A program made the position numbers and the translations under genes. From Arthrobacter sp. (lineage in GTDB: Bacteria; Actinomycetota; Actinomycetes; Actinomycetales; Micrococcaceae), in the NCBI GenBank assembly GCA_031277795.1, contig JAITLQ010000018.1, forward strand, positions 1 through 64,000: a stretch of DNA of 64,000 bases, in the 5' to 3' direction. Of the stretch, positions 33,835-42,814 are shown piece by piece (positions within the stretch are counted from its first letter, which is position 1; each line of letters begins with the position of its first letter). The notes under the pieces were generated by a model, which was not told where the DNA came from, did no database searches, and saw only the letters and a program-made list of their open reading frames with translations.

Positions 33835-35016
33835 GTGAAGAAGCAGCACCTCCTCGCCCCGCTCGGCGTCCTCTCGGTCGCCGCCCTCCTGCTCACCGGT
33901 TGCACCGACAACACGAAGACCGCCTCGGCCTCCGGCGACGGCGCCATCACGGTCGCCGAGACGGACACCGAGTGCACGCTGGGCGCCACGAGCGCCCCCG
34001 CGGGCCAGATGACGTTCACGATCACCAACAACGGGTCCAAGACCAACGAGTTCGAGGTCCTGGCCGCCGATGGCCTGCGCATCCTCGGCGAGCTGGAGAA
34101 CATTGGTTCCGGCACCACTCGCGAGCTCACCGTGCGCGTCGACGAGCCGGGCGAGTACCTCGTGGCCTGCGTCCCCGGCCAGGTGGGCGCCGGCATGCGC
34201 CAGTCCTTCACCGTGAGCGAGGCCGCCGTGAAGGAGACCGTCAGCGCCGATCGCGCCGAGCTGCAGAAGACCGCCGTGGAGCAGTACACGGCCTACGTGC
34301 GCAGCCAGGTGCAGCAGCTCCTGCCCGCCACGGAGGAATTCGCCAAGGCCTTCGCCGAGGGCGACGTGGAGAAGGCCAAGTCCCTCTATCCGAGCGCCCG
34401 CGCCTACTACGAGCGCGTGGAGCCCGTGGCCGAGTCCTTCGGCGACCTGGACCCCGAGCTCGACTTCCGCAAGGCTGACCTCGAGGACGGCCAGGCCTTC
34501 ACCGGCTGGCACCGCGCCGAGGAGGATCTGTGGGGCTCTGAGGGCTACACCAAGCTGGATCAGGCCGGTCGCCAGGAGGTCGCCGACTTCCTCGTCAAGA
34601 AGACCAAGGAGCTCTACGACTCCGTGCGAGCGGACGACTTCAAGCTGACGATCGAGTCGATCGGCCAGGGTGCCATCGGCCTCATGGACGAGGTCGCCAG
34701 CGGTAAGATCACGGGCGAGGAGGAGCTGTACTCCCACACCGATCTGTGGGACTTCCAGGCCAACCTCGAGGGCGCCAAGGTGGCGTTCGAGACCCTGCAG
34801 CCGCTGCTGAAGGATTCCGGCGACACCGAGCTCTCCACCACCCTGACGGATCGCTTCGCGGCGGTCCAGAAGCTCCTCGACGCGCAGAAGTCCGGCGACG
34901 GCTTCAAGCTCTACACCGAGCTGAGCAAGGACGAGGTCAAGTCGTTCGCTGATGCGGTCAACGCCCTGGCCGAGCCGCTCTCGCAGCTGACCAAGGCCGC
35001 GGCCAAGGCCAAGTAA
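33835..35016 (+). CDS. efeO: Iron uptake lipoprotein EfeO (cupredoxin plus M75)
   Basis: A 393-residue exported lipoprotein with lipobox LTGC (Cys23). An N-terminal cupredoxin-like domain spans about residues 35-140 (TFTITNNGSKTNEFEVLA, GEYLVACVPG). A C-terminal M75 imelysin-like domain follows, with the metal-binding GWHRAEEDLWG at about residue 224 (HxxxE). It delivers iron to EfeU. GTG 33835 has AGGA at 9 nt. Gram-positive EfeO proteins are anchored outside the membrane, unlike the periplasmic E. coli form. Confidence 0.94.
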   Translation: MKKQHLLAPLGVLSVAALLLTGCTDNTKTASASGDGAITVAETDTECTLGATSAPAGQMTFTITNNGSKTNEFEVLAADGLRILGELENIGSGTTRELTVRVDEPGEYLVACVPGQVGAGMRQSFTVSEAAVKETVSADRAELQKTAVEQYTAYVRSQVQQLLPATEEFAKAFAEGDVEKAKSLYPSARAYYERVEPVAESFGDLDPELDFRKADLEDGQAFTGWHRAEEDLWGSEGYTKLDQAGRQEVADFLVKKTKELYDSVRADDFKLTIESIGQGAIGLMDEVASGKITGEEELYSHTDLWDFQANLEGAKVAFETLQPLLKDSGDTELSTTLTDRFAAVQKLLDAQKSGDGFKLYTELSKDEVKSFADAVNALAEPLSQLTKAAAKAK

Positions 35017-35038
35017 TACACGCAAGCAAGGACGGGCA

Positions 35039-36439
35039 GTGAACGATCGGGAAGGCGGCCAGGACGGCCGCATGCACGACGACGCGGCGCACCTTCCCGG
35101 AGTCGCGGACGACGGCGCGGTGCCCCAGGAGGGTGCCGCGCCGTCGGCGCGGGCGGCGCGGGTCTCGCGCCGCGGCCTGCTCGGCACGCTGGGTGGCGGC
35201 GCCGTGGGCGCCGTGCTCGGCGGCGCAGCGGTGGCCCTGGGGCGCGGCTCGGCCGCCGCGTTCGAACCGGCGGCGAGCTCCGCCGCCCCCGCGACGGCGA
35301 TCGTGGAGTTCATGGGCGAGCACCAGGCCGGCATCGTGACGCCGGCCCAGGACCGCATGCACGTGGCGGCCTTCGACGTCACGACCACGAGCCTCGACGA
35401 CCTCGTCTCGCTCATGAAGGACTGGTCGAGCGCGATCGGCTTCCTGAGCCGCGGGCTGCCCGTGGGCGGCAGCGCGGGCGCCGGTGGCGACGATCTGCTC
35501 TCGCCGCCCGAGGACACGGGCGAGGCGGTGGGCCTCACGGCCGGCAACCTCACGGTGACGGTGGGCTTTGGCCGGAGCCTGTTTGTTGATGCCGAGGGCA
35601 AGGACCGCTTTGGGCTGAAGTCCAAGCTGCCGGAGGCCCTCATCGACCTGCCGCACTTCCCGGGTGACCAGCTCGAGGAGGCCCGCTCGGGTGGCGACAT
35701 CGTGGTGCAGGCCTGTGCCGATGACCCGCAGGTCGCGGTGCACGCCATCCGCAACCTCTCCCGGATCGGCTTCGGGCGCGCGAGCGTGCGCTGGTCGCAG
35801 ATCGGCTTTGGCCGCACCGCCTCCACGTCCAAGGCGCAGGCGACGCCGCGCAACCTCTTCGGGTTCAAGGACGGCACGGCCAACGTCAAGGCCGAGGATG
35901 CCTCGGTGGTGGACGAGCACGTCTGGATCTCGGGGCTCGAGGGCGAAAGCGCCTGGGCCAACGGCGGGAGCTTCATGGTGACACGGCGCATCCGCATGAC
36001 CATCGAGACGTGGGATCGCCAGAACCTCGGCGAGCAGCAGCTCGTGGTGGGCCGGGCCAAGGCCAGCGGCGCGCCGCTGTCTGGCGGCGAGGAGTTCACG
36101 GAGCCTGACTTCGCCAAGAAGGGCGCGGACGGGCCGCTCATCGACGTGAATTCCCATGTGGCGCTCTCGCATCCCTCCCGCCACAGCGGCGCCCAGATGC
36201 TGCGCCGCGGCTACAACTACACGGACGGGACGGACGGCCTGGGGCGGCTGGATGCCGGGTTGTTCTTCATCGCCTTCGTCGTGGATCCGCGCACCCATTA
36301 CGTGCCGATCCAGAACCTCATCTCCAAGCAGGACCTCATGCAGGAGTACGTGCGGCACACGGGCTCCGGGCTGTTCATCGTCCCCCCGGGGATCAACATG
36401 GCCGGCAGCTACCTCGGGAAGTCGCTGCTTGAAGGGTAG
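35039..36439 (+). CDS. efeB: Tat-exported DyP-type peroxidase EfeB
   Basis: A 466-residue haem peroxidase of the iron uptake system. The Tat signal is VSRRGLLGTLGG (about residues 42-53) within a long 40-residue lead; GTG 35039 has AAGGA at 7 nt. The DyP signature GFKDGTANV (GxxDG) lies near residue 278. DVNSHVALSHPSRH near residue 370 holds the haem-ligand region. EfeB oxidises ferrous iron or frees iron from haem. The stop is 22 nt after efeO to start, so the three efe genes are one operon, closed by a hairpin at 36499-36525. Confidence 0.94.
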   Translation: MNDREGGQDGRMHDDAAHLPGVADDGAVPQEGAAPSARAARVSRRGLLGTLGGGAVGAVLGGAAVALGRGSAAAFEPAASSAAPATAIVEFMGEHQAGIVTPAQDRMHVAAFDVTTTSLDDLVSLMKDWSSAIGFLSRGLPVGGSAGAGGDDLLSPPEDTGEAVGLTAGNLTVTVGFGRSLFVDAEGKDRFGLKSKLPEALIDLPHFPGDQLEEARSGGDIVVQACADDPQVAVHAIRNLSRIGFGRASVRWSQIGFGRTASTSKAQATPRNLFGFKDGTANVKAEDASVVDEHVWISGLEGESAWANGGSFMVTRRIRMTIETWDRQNLGEQQLVVGRAKASGAPLSGGEEFTEPDFAKKGADGPLIDVNSHVALSHPSRHSGAQMLRRGYNYTDGTDGLGRLDAGLFFIAFVVDPRTHYVPIQNLISKQDLMQEYVRHTGSGLFIVPPGINMAGSYLGKSLLEG

Positions 36440-36462
36440 CCTTCAAGGAATAAGACAGGCGA

Positions 36463-36476
36463 TGTTTGTCTAAATA
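36463..36476. promoter_or_regulatory. Motif shared with the efeU upstream region
   Basis: TGTTTGTCTAAATA here matches 11 of 14 bases of TGTCTGTCTTAATT before efeU. It is also part of AGACA-N9-TGTCT at 36453-36471. It lies about 70 bp upstream of the secreted protein gene, between the efeB stop and its hairpin. Confidence 0.35.
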
Positions 36477-36498
36477 ACTCAGGATGCCTTAGCTTAGC

Positions 36499-36525
36499 GA
36501 TGGCGCATCATGTCGATGCGCCGTC
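36499..36525. terminator. Hairpin between efeB and the secreted protein gene
   Basis: GATGGCGCATC at 36499-36509 pairs with GATGCGCCGTC at 36515-36525 (one G-U pair) around ATGTC, about 60 bp after efeB and 21 bp before the next start. Confidence 0.5.
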
Positions 36526-36546
36526 GTTCCCATGTCTTGAGGCTCC

Positions 36547-38727
36547 ATGCATCCATCACCCCACCCTTGGCGCCGCCGCGCCGTCGCGGCCGCCACCGGC
36601 CTGCTCCTGCTCGTCCCCCTCTCCCTGGTTTCCGCACCCGCCGAGGCCGCGACGGCCGGCGCCTCCATCGCGGTCCGCGACGCGAAGGTCGGCGACGACC
36701 GCGGTGTCGCGTTCACTGTCACCTGCGCAGGCAAACGCGCCTGCTCCGGCAGCTTCACCGTGGCCGTGAGCAAGAAGATCGCGACGAAGAAGGTCAGCTA
36801 CTCGCTGAAGGCCGGCAAGCGGGCCAACTACACCGTGCGGTTGAGCGCCGCGGAGCTCAAGCGCCTCCGGGCCGCCAGCTCCTCCAAGCTCACCGCAACG
36901 CTCAAGCACACGCAGGCCGCACCGTCCAAGCGGACCGGCAGCCGCAAGATCACGCTCACCGCGGCCAAGGCCACCGTGAGCGTGCCAGCCTCGCTGGCCT
37001 TCAGCCAGGCCGGGGTCGGCAAGCTCACGCTCAAGTGCTCGGCGGCGGCCTGCAAGGGCGCCGTCACCCCCGTCATCGGCGGGATCGCCTCCGCCAAGCG
37101 CGGCTATTCGCTCACGCGCGGCAAGAGCGTGAGCCTCAGCGTCACCCTGACGGCGGCGCAGCGGGCCAAGCTCGGCACCATGGCGAGCAAGCAGGTGATC
37201 AGGGTGGCCGAGACCACCCCGGAGAAGCTGGCCTGGACGGGCTACACCAACGCGACCCTCGCCGCCGTGAAGCCCACCGTGACCCCCACTCCCACCCCCA
37301 CTCCCACGGCGACCGGGGGACACGACCACGGTGGTACCCCCACGGTCAGCGCCACGCCCACCCCGACGTCGAGCACCCCTGTCAGCCCCACGCCGGAGCC
37401 GAGCACCGAACCCACCCCGAGCGAACCCACGCCCGTGACGCGCACGGCCTCCGTGGCGTACGCGGAGCGCAATTGGACGCCCACGGAGTACGACACGTGC
37501 TCGGCCGAGCTGCACGCCAGCTATTCGGTCGTGGGCCCGGACGGGAAGATCTATCCCACCTGGCACCCCGCCACGGTGACGGACCCGGACACGGGCGTCA
37601 CGTGCACCTTCGGCCACGAGCACGGCGACGATCCGGCCAGCTCCGACATCTACGCGTGGGTCCAGGAGCTGATGGCCCCCGCCGATCTCCAGGCGGGGGA
37701 GTCGACGGGCCTGCCCTTCGGCTACGTCTCCGAGGAGCTCAACGACTACGCCCACGATCACGCGGGCATGTCGATGCGTCACGAGGACAACGGCGGGCAC
37801 AAGGTGTTTGTCGCCAACGACGTGGAGCTGCTGGACGAGTCGAAGAACCCGGTGACGTTCACGGCGGCCGATGGCAGCAGCCAAGCGACCGTGTGCGACT
37901 ACCTCATCAAGCAGCACCAGGGGTCGTGGTCACCCGACGCCACCAGCAACAACGCCCACGAGCTCATCTACGCCCAGAAGTGCAACGACGGCACCGAGGT
38001 GCTCGTGAGCATGCTCTCGCGCTTCGGCAACTCGAACGAGTTCAACCAGAACTGCGGCCTGTACTCCACCGTCACGACGCAGGGCTCCACCCTGCCCCAG
38101 GGCGACGGCGGCACGCGCCAGATCCCCGACGTCGAGTGCCTGAAGAAGGCGGCGGCCTCCGCCAACACCTGGAGCCTCTACGAACTGTGGAAGGGCGAGA
38201 ACGTCATCACCACGGGCGGCGTCGATCAAGGCGACGGGACCGTGTCCGAGGGCACCGTGCTCGCCTCGTTCGATCCGTGGTTCGGCGTGCGCGACCCCAG
38301 CCGCTACTACGACGCGGCGCTCTCCAACGCCGAGGCTAAGAGCAACGGCGTCTCGCGCCCGCTGGACCTCGTGGGTGCCTCCGCCCCGAGCTGGGCCGGC
38401 GCCTTTGCCTCCCACTCCCCGTGGAAGGCCCTGCTCAACGCGGACGGGACCAACAAGGTCACCGACTACAGGAGCCCGGAATCGCCGTTCTCCGGCTCGG
38501 AGCGCGACTTCTACCTCAACCAGATCTACGTCTCGCCCGCCACCACGGTGGGGGACATCTACACCGACCCGTACGGCAAGCAGGCGGCGGGCCAGGACTT
38601 CCACGGCGCGCTCAAGCAGCACCTCGTGGCGGGCAAGAGCACCGGCCGCAGCGATCTCACGCTCTCCTCGTGGCGCTCGCGCATCTCCGACTTCGGCAAG
38701 TCCAACGGCGTCCACGCCCCCAACTGA
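36547..38727 (+). CDS. Large secreted His-rich protein of unknown function
   Basis: A 726-residue exported protein. A signal peptide covers about residues 1-35. Residues 36-240 hold two similar basic segments (KLTATLKH, KLTLKCSAAACKG) that look like repeated beta domains. A Pro/Thr/Ser linker with GGHDHGG spans about 240-298. The C-terminal domain (299-726) has six cysteines, enough for three disulfides, and His clusters CTFGHEHGDDP and YAHDHAGMSMRHED that could bind metal. I do not recognise the domain with certainty. It follows efeB in the same direction and shares an upstream motif with efeU, so a metal-related role is possible (inference). ATG 36547 has GAGG at 4 nt. Confidence 0.75.
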   Translation: MHPSPHPWRRRAVAAATGLLLLVPLSLVSAPAEAATAGASIAVRDAKVGDDRGVAFTVTCAGKRACSGSFTVAVSKKIATKKVSYSLKAGKRANYTVRLSAAELKRLRAASSSKLTATLKHTQAAPSKRTGSRKITLTAAKATVSVPASLAFSQAGVGKLTLKCSAAACKGAVTPVIGGIASAKRGYSLTRGKSVSLSVTLTAAQRAKLGTMASKQVIRVAETTPEKLAWTGYTNATLAAVKPTVTPTPTPTPTATGGHDHGGTPTVSATPTPTSSTPVSPTPEPSTEPTPSEPTPVTRTASVAYAERNWTPTEYDTCSAELHASYSVVGPDGKIYPTWHPATVTDPDTGVTCTFGHEHGDDPASSDIYAWVQELMAPADLQAGESTGLPFGYVSEELNDYAHDHAGMSMRHEDNGGHKVFVANDVELLDESKNPVTFTAADGSSQATVCDYLIKQHQGSWSPDATSNNAHELIYAQKCNDGTEVLVSMLSRFGNSNEFNQNCGLYSTVTTQGSTLPQGDGGTRQIPDVECLKKAAASANTWSLYELWKGENVITTGGVDQGDGTVSEGTVLASFDPWFGVRDPSRYYDAALSNAEAKSNGVSRPLDLVGASAPSWAGAFASHSPWKALLNADGTNKVTDYRSPESPFSGSERDFYLNQIYVSPATTVGDIYTDPYGKQAAGQDFHGALKQHLVAGKSTGRSDLTLSSWRSRISDFGKSNGVHAPN

Positions 38728-38741
38728 ATCGACTTTTCATC

Positions 38742-41700
38742 ATGAACTCTTCATCACTTCGCGGCGCGCGTGCGCGCCGCGCGGGGCTGGCCGGCGTGAC
38801 CGGGCTCGGCCTCGCCGCCTCGCTGTTGGCTGGGGCGCCGGTGGCGCTGGCCGACGACGCGGCACCGGACTCCCTGCCCCGCCTCACCCTTGACCTGCTC
38901 GGCGAGCAGAACGGTGCCTTCGGCACCGCCGCCTCGCGCACCTCGTGCGATCTGAACGGCGACGGCCGTCAGGACACGATCGTGGGTGACTGGGGCTGGG
39001 ACCGCCAGAACTTGAGCAACGTGGGAGCCGCGTACGTCTACCTCGGCGGGGACGAGCTGGGCGGCGGGGACGTCGTCGACTCGGGCGCCGTGCGCATCGA
39101 CGGGCCGCAGATCGCCAACGCCTTTGTCGGCTGGTCGGTGTCCTGCCTGGGCGATGTCAACGGCGACGGCCTCGACGACATGATCCTCGGCTCCGGCTCG
39201 CGCACCTTCAACAAGGCCTACGTGGTGCTGGGGTCCAAGGACTTCGGCTCGATCGACCTGGAGTTCCTGGGGCGCGACGGCTTCGAGATCTCCGAGCCCG
39301 GGGCGGACGACAAGCTCTCCGGGGACAAGTCGACCGACAACTTCGGCATCTCGGTGGGCGAGGTCGGGGATATCAACGGCGACGGCCTCGCCGACATCGG
39401 CATCATCGACATGCTCTCCGACCGCAACGACCGCACCAACTCCGGGCGCGCTTGGGTGATCGCCGGCTCACGCTCCGTGGCCAATGTGGACCTCTCGACC
39501 CCGGCCGGTGCCGAGCGCACGCTGCAGGTGATCGACGGGGCGACGGCGGAGGAACGCCTGAGCAACGTCCAGGCCGTGGGAGACGTGAACGGCGACGGCC
39601 TCGACGACCTCGCGGTCTCCAGCTACACCGCCGCCCCGTGGGGTTCCGCGGCCAGCGCCGCCGGTTCCGCCACCGTCATCTTTGGCACCGAGCGCTCGCT
39701 CGAGGTGGATCTCGCCGAGCTGGGCGAGCAGGGCTTCACCGTCTATGGGCCGCAGCGCGGCAAGGATCGCCTCGGCATCTCCTTGGCCTCCGCGGGGGAC
39801 GTGAACGGCGACGGCCTCGCCGATCTGGTGATCGGCGCCGACTCCGTGTCCTCCACGGGCGGAGCCGCGGTGGTCTTTGGCTCGCCCTCGACCGCCACGG
39901 TGTTCACCGATCCGAGTAAGGGCTACAGCGTGTGGGCCTGCGACGAGGGCGGCACCGATCCCACGTGCGAGGACAGCGGCAAGGACCCGCGCGGCTACTG
40001 GATCAACGGTGTGAGCGCGGGAAAGAAGCTCGGCTTTGGCGTGGCCTCCCTGCCCGATGTGAACGGCGACGGCCGTCCCGAGCTGGTGCTCGGGGCCCAG
40101 GGCGGCGGCACCTGGGTGGTGTTCGGTTCGGCGTCCCAGCGCCGCGCCCAGAACCTCGACGACCTCACGTCCTCCACCGGCCTCGCCCTCGGCGGGGTGG
40201 GCGGACAGGTGGTCGGCAACGCCGGCGATCTGGACGGCAACGGCGTGGACGACGTCGTCACGGGCGCCTCGACGGGCGGCAACAGGGCCGCCGTGCACCT
40301 GCTTGGCGCGCTCAAGACGCGCGTTGAGCTCGAGGCGCCGGAGAAGAGCACCGCCACGGCGTCCACCACGCTGACGGCCAGCGTCTCCGCCCTCGTTCCG
40401 GCGGCCGTAGACCGCGTGGCTGGCACCGTCGACTTCACCCTGGACGGCCGGGCGATCGGCGGGTGCTCCGAGGTGCGACTCGACGCCGCGACGGCCGCCT
40501 GCACCGCCGAGCTTGACGCCGACGCCGGCGAGCACGTCTTCGCCGCGGCCTTCACACCAACGGCCGGGACCCTCGCGGCATCGACCGCCGAGGCCAAGAC
40601 CACCACGGCCAAGGCCAAGGTGAGCGTGGAGGGCGTGAGCCTGAGCGCCACGCGGTCCGTGTACGGCGGCGGGGGTGTCTCCGCCACCGCGACGGTCTCG
40701 GGGGCCACCACGGGCACCGTGACCTTCAGCGAGGGCTCGTCCGTGCTGGGGACGGCGCGGGTGGACTCCGATGGCACGGCGACGCTGGCCCTCCCCGTCA
40801 ACCTCAAGGCCGGAAGCCACACCATCGCGGCGCGCTACGACGGCACGGCACGGTACGCCGCGAGCCCCCGCGTGCTGGCGGAGGACGACCTCGTGATCTC
40901 CCAGGCGACCCCCACCCTGAGTGCCCCCACGCTCTCGGTCGGCACGGCCGTGGTGGGCACCGCCTCGGTGAAGGCGAGCGCGCAGCTCTCCTCCGGCGTC
41001 ACCTCGGGTTCGGTGACGTTCCTCGAGGGCACCTCCACGCTGGGGACGGCCAAGGTCTCCTCGACGGGCCTGGCCACGCTGGTCCTTCCCGCCTCGCTTG
41101 GCGTGGGGCAGCACACCATCTCGGCGCGGTTCTCCGGCAACGAGAACTTCACCGAGACGCCCGTGGTCAAGGGCGCAACGCTGCAGGTGCGCAAGGCGAC
41201 GGCGACGCTCTCCGCTCCGCGCCTCTCGGCGAGCTCCGCCGTGGTCGGGGCCGTCTCGGTGAAGGCGAGCGCGCAGCTCTCCTCCGGCGTCACCTCGGGT
41301 TCTGTGACGTTCTTCGAGGGGGCCAAGAAGCTGGGGACGGCGAAGGTGGGCCCCACCGGACTCGCGACGCTGTCCCTGCCCGCCTCGCTCGGCGTGGGCC
41401 GGCACACCGTCTCCGCGCAGTACTCGGGGAGCGAGCGGTACCTGGGCACCGCCGTCGTCAAGGGCGGCACCCTCACGGTGGCCAAGACTTCCCTGAAGGC
41501 GGCCCCGAAGCTCACGGCCGCGGCCGTGAAGAAGGGCACGAAGCCCAGCGTGAAGATCACGCTCGGCAAGCTCAACAACGGGGCGTACCCCGTGGGCAAG
41601 GTGAGGGTGAGCGCCAAGGGCGTCAGCAAGACGCTCAGCCTCAAGGCCGCCTCGAAGGGCGCCACCTCCGTGAAGCTCGGCGTCGCTTTCTCCACCCCAG

Positions 41701-41783
41701 GAAAGGTGAGCGTCAAGTACCTCGGCAACGCCTCGACGTCGGCCTCTTCCGTGGCGAGCGTGACGGTGAAGATCAAGAAGTAG
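38742..41783 (+). CDS. Secreted FG-GAP (integrin-like) and Ig-like repeat protein
   Basis: A 1013-residue exported protein, 14 bp after the previous gene and probably co-transcribed. Signal peptide: residues 1-38, ending PVALADD. Residues 60-525 form an FG-GAP beta propeller with seven calcium-binding loops of the form DVNGDGLDD, near residues 69, 137, 209, 282, 353, 440 and 496. Four Ig-like (Big) domains follow; two of them (about 725-915) are near-identical over 17 residues (KASAQLSSGVTSGSVTF) and in DNA. The last 100 residues are basic. There is no sorting signal. Such proteins act in surface binding; the ligand is unknown. No RBS is visible before ATG 38742. Confidence 0.85.
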   Translation: MNSSSLRGARARRAGLAGVTGLGLAASLLAGAPVALADDAAPDSLPRLTLDLLGEQNGAFGTAASRTSCDLNGDGRQDTIVGDWGWDRQNLSNVGAAYVYLGGDELGGGDVVDSGAVRIDGPQIANAFVGWSVSCLGDVNGDGLDDMILGSGSRTFNKAYVVLGSKDFGSIDLEFLGRDGFEISEPGADDKLSGDKSTDNFGISVGEVGDINGDGLADIGIIDMLSDRNDRTNSGRAWVIAGSRSVANVDLSTPAGAERTLQVIDGATAEERLSNVQAVGDVNGDGLDDLAVSSYTAAPWGSAASAAGSATVIFGTERSLEVDLAELGEQGFTVYGPQRGKDRLGISLASAGDVNGDGLADLVIGADSVSSTGGAAVVFGSPSTATVFTDPSKGYSVWACDEGGTDPTCEDSGKDPRGYWINGVSAGKKLGFGVASLPDVNGDGRPELVLGAQGGGTWVVFGSASQRRAQNLDDLTSSTGLALGGVGGQVVGNAGDLDGNGVDDVVTGASTGGNRAAVHLLGALKTRVELEAPEKSTATASTTLTASVSALVPAAVDRVAGTVDFTLDGRAIGGCSEVRLDAATAACTAELDADAGEHVFAAAFTPTAGTLAASTAEAKTTTAKAKVSVEGVSLSATRSVYGGGGVSATATVSGATTGTVTFSEGSSVLGTARVDSDGTATLALPVNLKAGSHTIAARYDGTARYAASPRVLAEDDLVISQATPTLSAPTLSVGTAVVGTASVKASAQLSSGVTSGSVTFLEGTSTLGTAKVSSTGLATLVLPASLGVGQHTISARFSGNENFTETPVVKGATLQVRKATATLSAPRLSASSAVVGAVSVKASAQLSSGVTSGSVTFFEGAKKLGTAKVGPTGLATLSLPASLGVGRHTVSAQYSGSERYLGTAVVKGGTLTVAKTSLKAAPKLTAAAVKKGTKPSVKITLGKLNNGAYPVGKVRVSAKGVSKTLSLKAASKGATSVKLGVAFSTPGKVSVKYLGNASTSASSVASVTVKIKK
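40965..41320 (+). repeat. Duplicated Ig-like domain DNA within the FG-GAP gene
   Basis: About 50 bp starting TCGGTGAAGGCGAGCG at 40965 recur almost unchanged at 41256, a 291-bp (97-codon) period equal to one Ig-like domain. This points to recent duplication or gene conversion. Confidence 0.7.
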
Positions 41784-41803
41784 CCGACCAGCCCTGCTCG
41801 GAA

Positions 41804-41856
41804 AACCCATCGGGCCCCCATCGAACGCTGTGCGTTCGATGGGGGCCCGACGGGTT
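41804..41856. terminator. Terminator after the FG-GAP gene
   Basis: A stem of about 24 bp with one A-C mismatch (inner arms 41810-41828 and 41832-41850, TCGGGCCCCCATCG) closes on the loop TGT, 21 bp after the stop. Confidence 0.8.
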
Positions 41857-41994
41857 ATCACTCGTGCCTTCAGGAGGCATGCTCCAGCCTAGATTCCACC
41901 GCTGTGCCCAAGCTGTGCGCCGCCCTGGCGGCGGCGCGGCTAAGCTATCGGCACCGGTCGCCCTCACGGCCGGGATCGCACCCCTGGGGAGACC

Positions 41995-42687
41995 ATGTCA
42001 CACATCACCGCGCGGCGGGGCCTGCCGCTGTGCCTGGCGGTGGGCGCGGCCCTCGCCCTGACGCTGAGCGCCTGCGCCGATTCAGCGCCGGAGCCCGCGA
42101 GCGCGGCCGCGGCCTCCGGCTCCGGCGGCACCGTCGCCGACTCCGACGCCGGCTCCGACACCCGCTCGGTTCCCAGCTCCGCCGCCGGGTCCGCCGCCTC
42201 GCCTTCCGCGGCAACGAGCGCCGCCGCCGGCTCGAAGGACTCGGCCTCGGCCGCCTCGGGCGGCACGGCGCGGGACTCTGCCGCGGCGGCCCCCGTGGTG
42301 GCGGGGACACCCGTGGGCGCCCCCACGACTTGGGCCCAGTTCGAGGCGGCGCTCGGCGCCTCGCTCGGCGTGAGCTGCCCCGATCTGCAGGAGGCCGAGG
42401 CCGGGACGCGCCTCGACGAAACGATGATCGCCAAGGGGGCGGTCTACCTGGCCACTTGTGGCGGGGGCGCCTACGGCGAGAACACCATCGGCGCCGTGTT
42501 CTTCGCCGAGGAGGCGGACGTGAAGGAGGGGCTGGCCAGCATGGTCAGGGCCAGCGTGGGGAAGACCTCATGGGTCATCGCGGACGGCCAGTGGGCGGTG
42601 CTGGTGAACAAGTCGAAGGATGCCGAGGGCACCTTGGCCACCAAGGTCGAGGGCATCGTGGGCGGGGAGCGGATCGACACCCCCTGA
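41995..42687 (+). CDS. Lipoprotein of unknown function
   Basis: A 230-residue predicted lipoprotein with lipobox LSAC (Cys27). Residues 28-115 are a low-complexity Ala/Ser/Gly linker, as if spanning the cell wall. The C-terminal 115 residues form a small alpha/beta domain with two cysteines (VSCPDLQEA and YLATCGGGAYG) that could form a disulfide. I do not recognise the family. GGGGAG lies 2 nt from the ATG, closer than usual. It is followed by a strong terminator. Confidence 0.7.
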   Translation: MSHITARRGLPLCLAVGAALALTLSACADSAPEPASAAAASGSGGTVADSDAGSDTRSVPSSAAGSAASPSAATSAAAGSKDSASAASGGTARDSAAAAPVVAGTPVGAPTTWAQFEAALGASLGVSCPDLQEAEAGTRLDETMIAKGAVYLATCGGGAYGENTIGAVFFAEEADVKEGLASMVRASVGKTSWVIADGQWAVLVNKSKDAEGTLATKVEGIVGGERIDTP

Positions 42688-42734
42688 ACCGGCGCCCGAC
42701 CGCGGCGGCGGTGCGCGCCGTCGGGCGGGAAACA

Positions 42735-42774
42735 CGAGGGCCCGTCCCCCTGCGTTCAGGGGGACGGGCCCTCG
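42735..42774. terminator. Bidirectional terminator between the lipoprotein and yajQ
   Basis: A perfect 18-bp stem (42735-42752 and 42757-42774, beginning CGAGGGCCCGTCC) with loop CGTT lies between convergent genes. Confidence 0.8.
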
Positions 42775-42814
42775 CGGCGTGCGCCGGCGCGCCGAGCGCC
42801 GACGCGAGCCGCTG

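Noticed and set aside
37270-37440. Short tandem repeats CCCACTCCCAC in the His-rich gene
   Set aside because: They encode the Pro/Thr linker of the protein and need no separate explanation.
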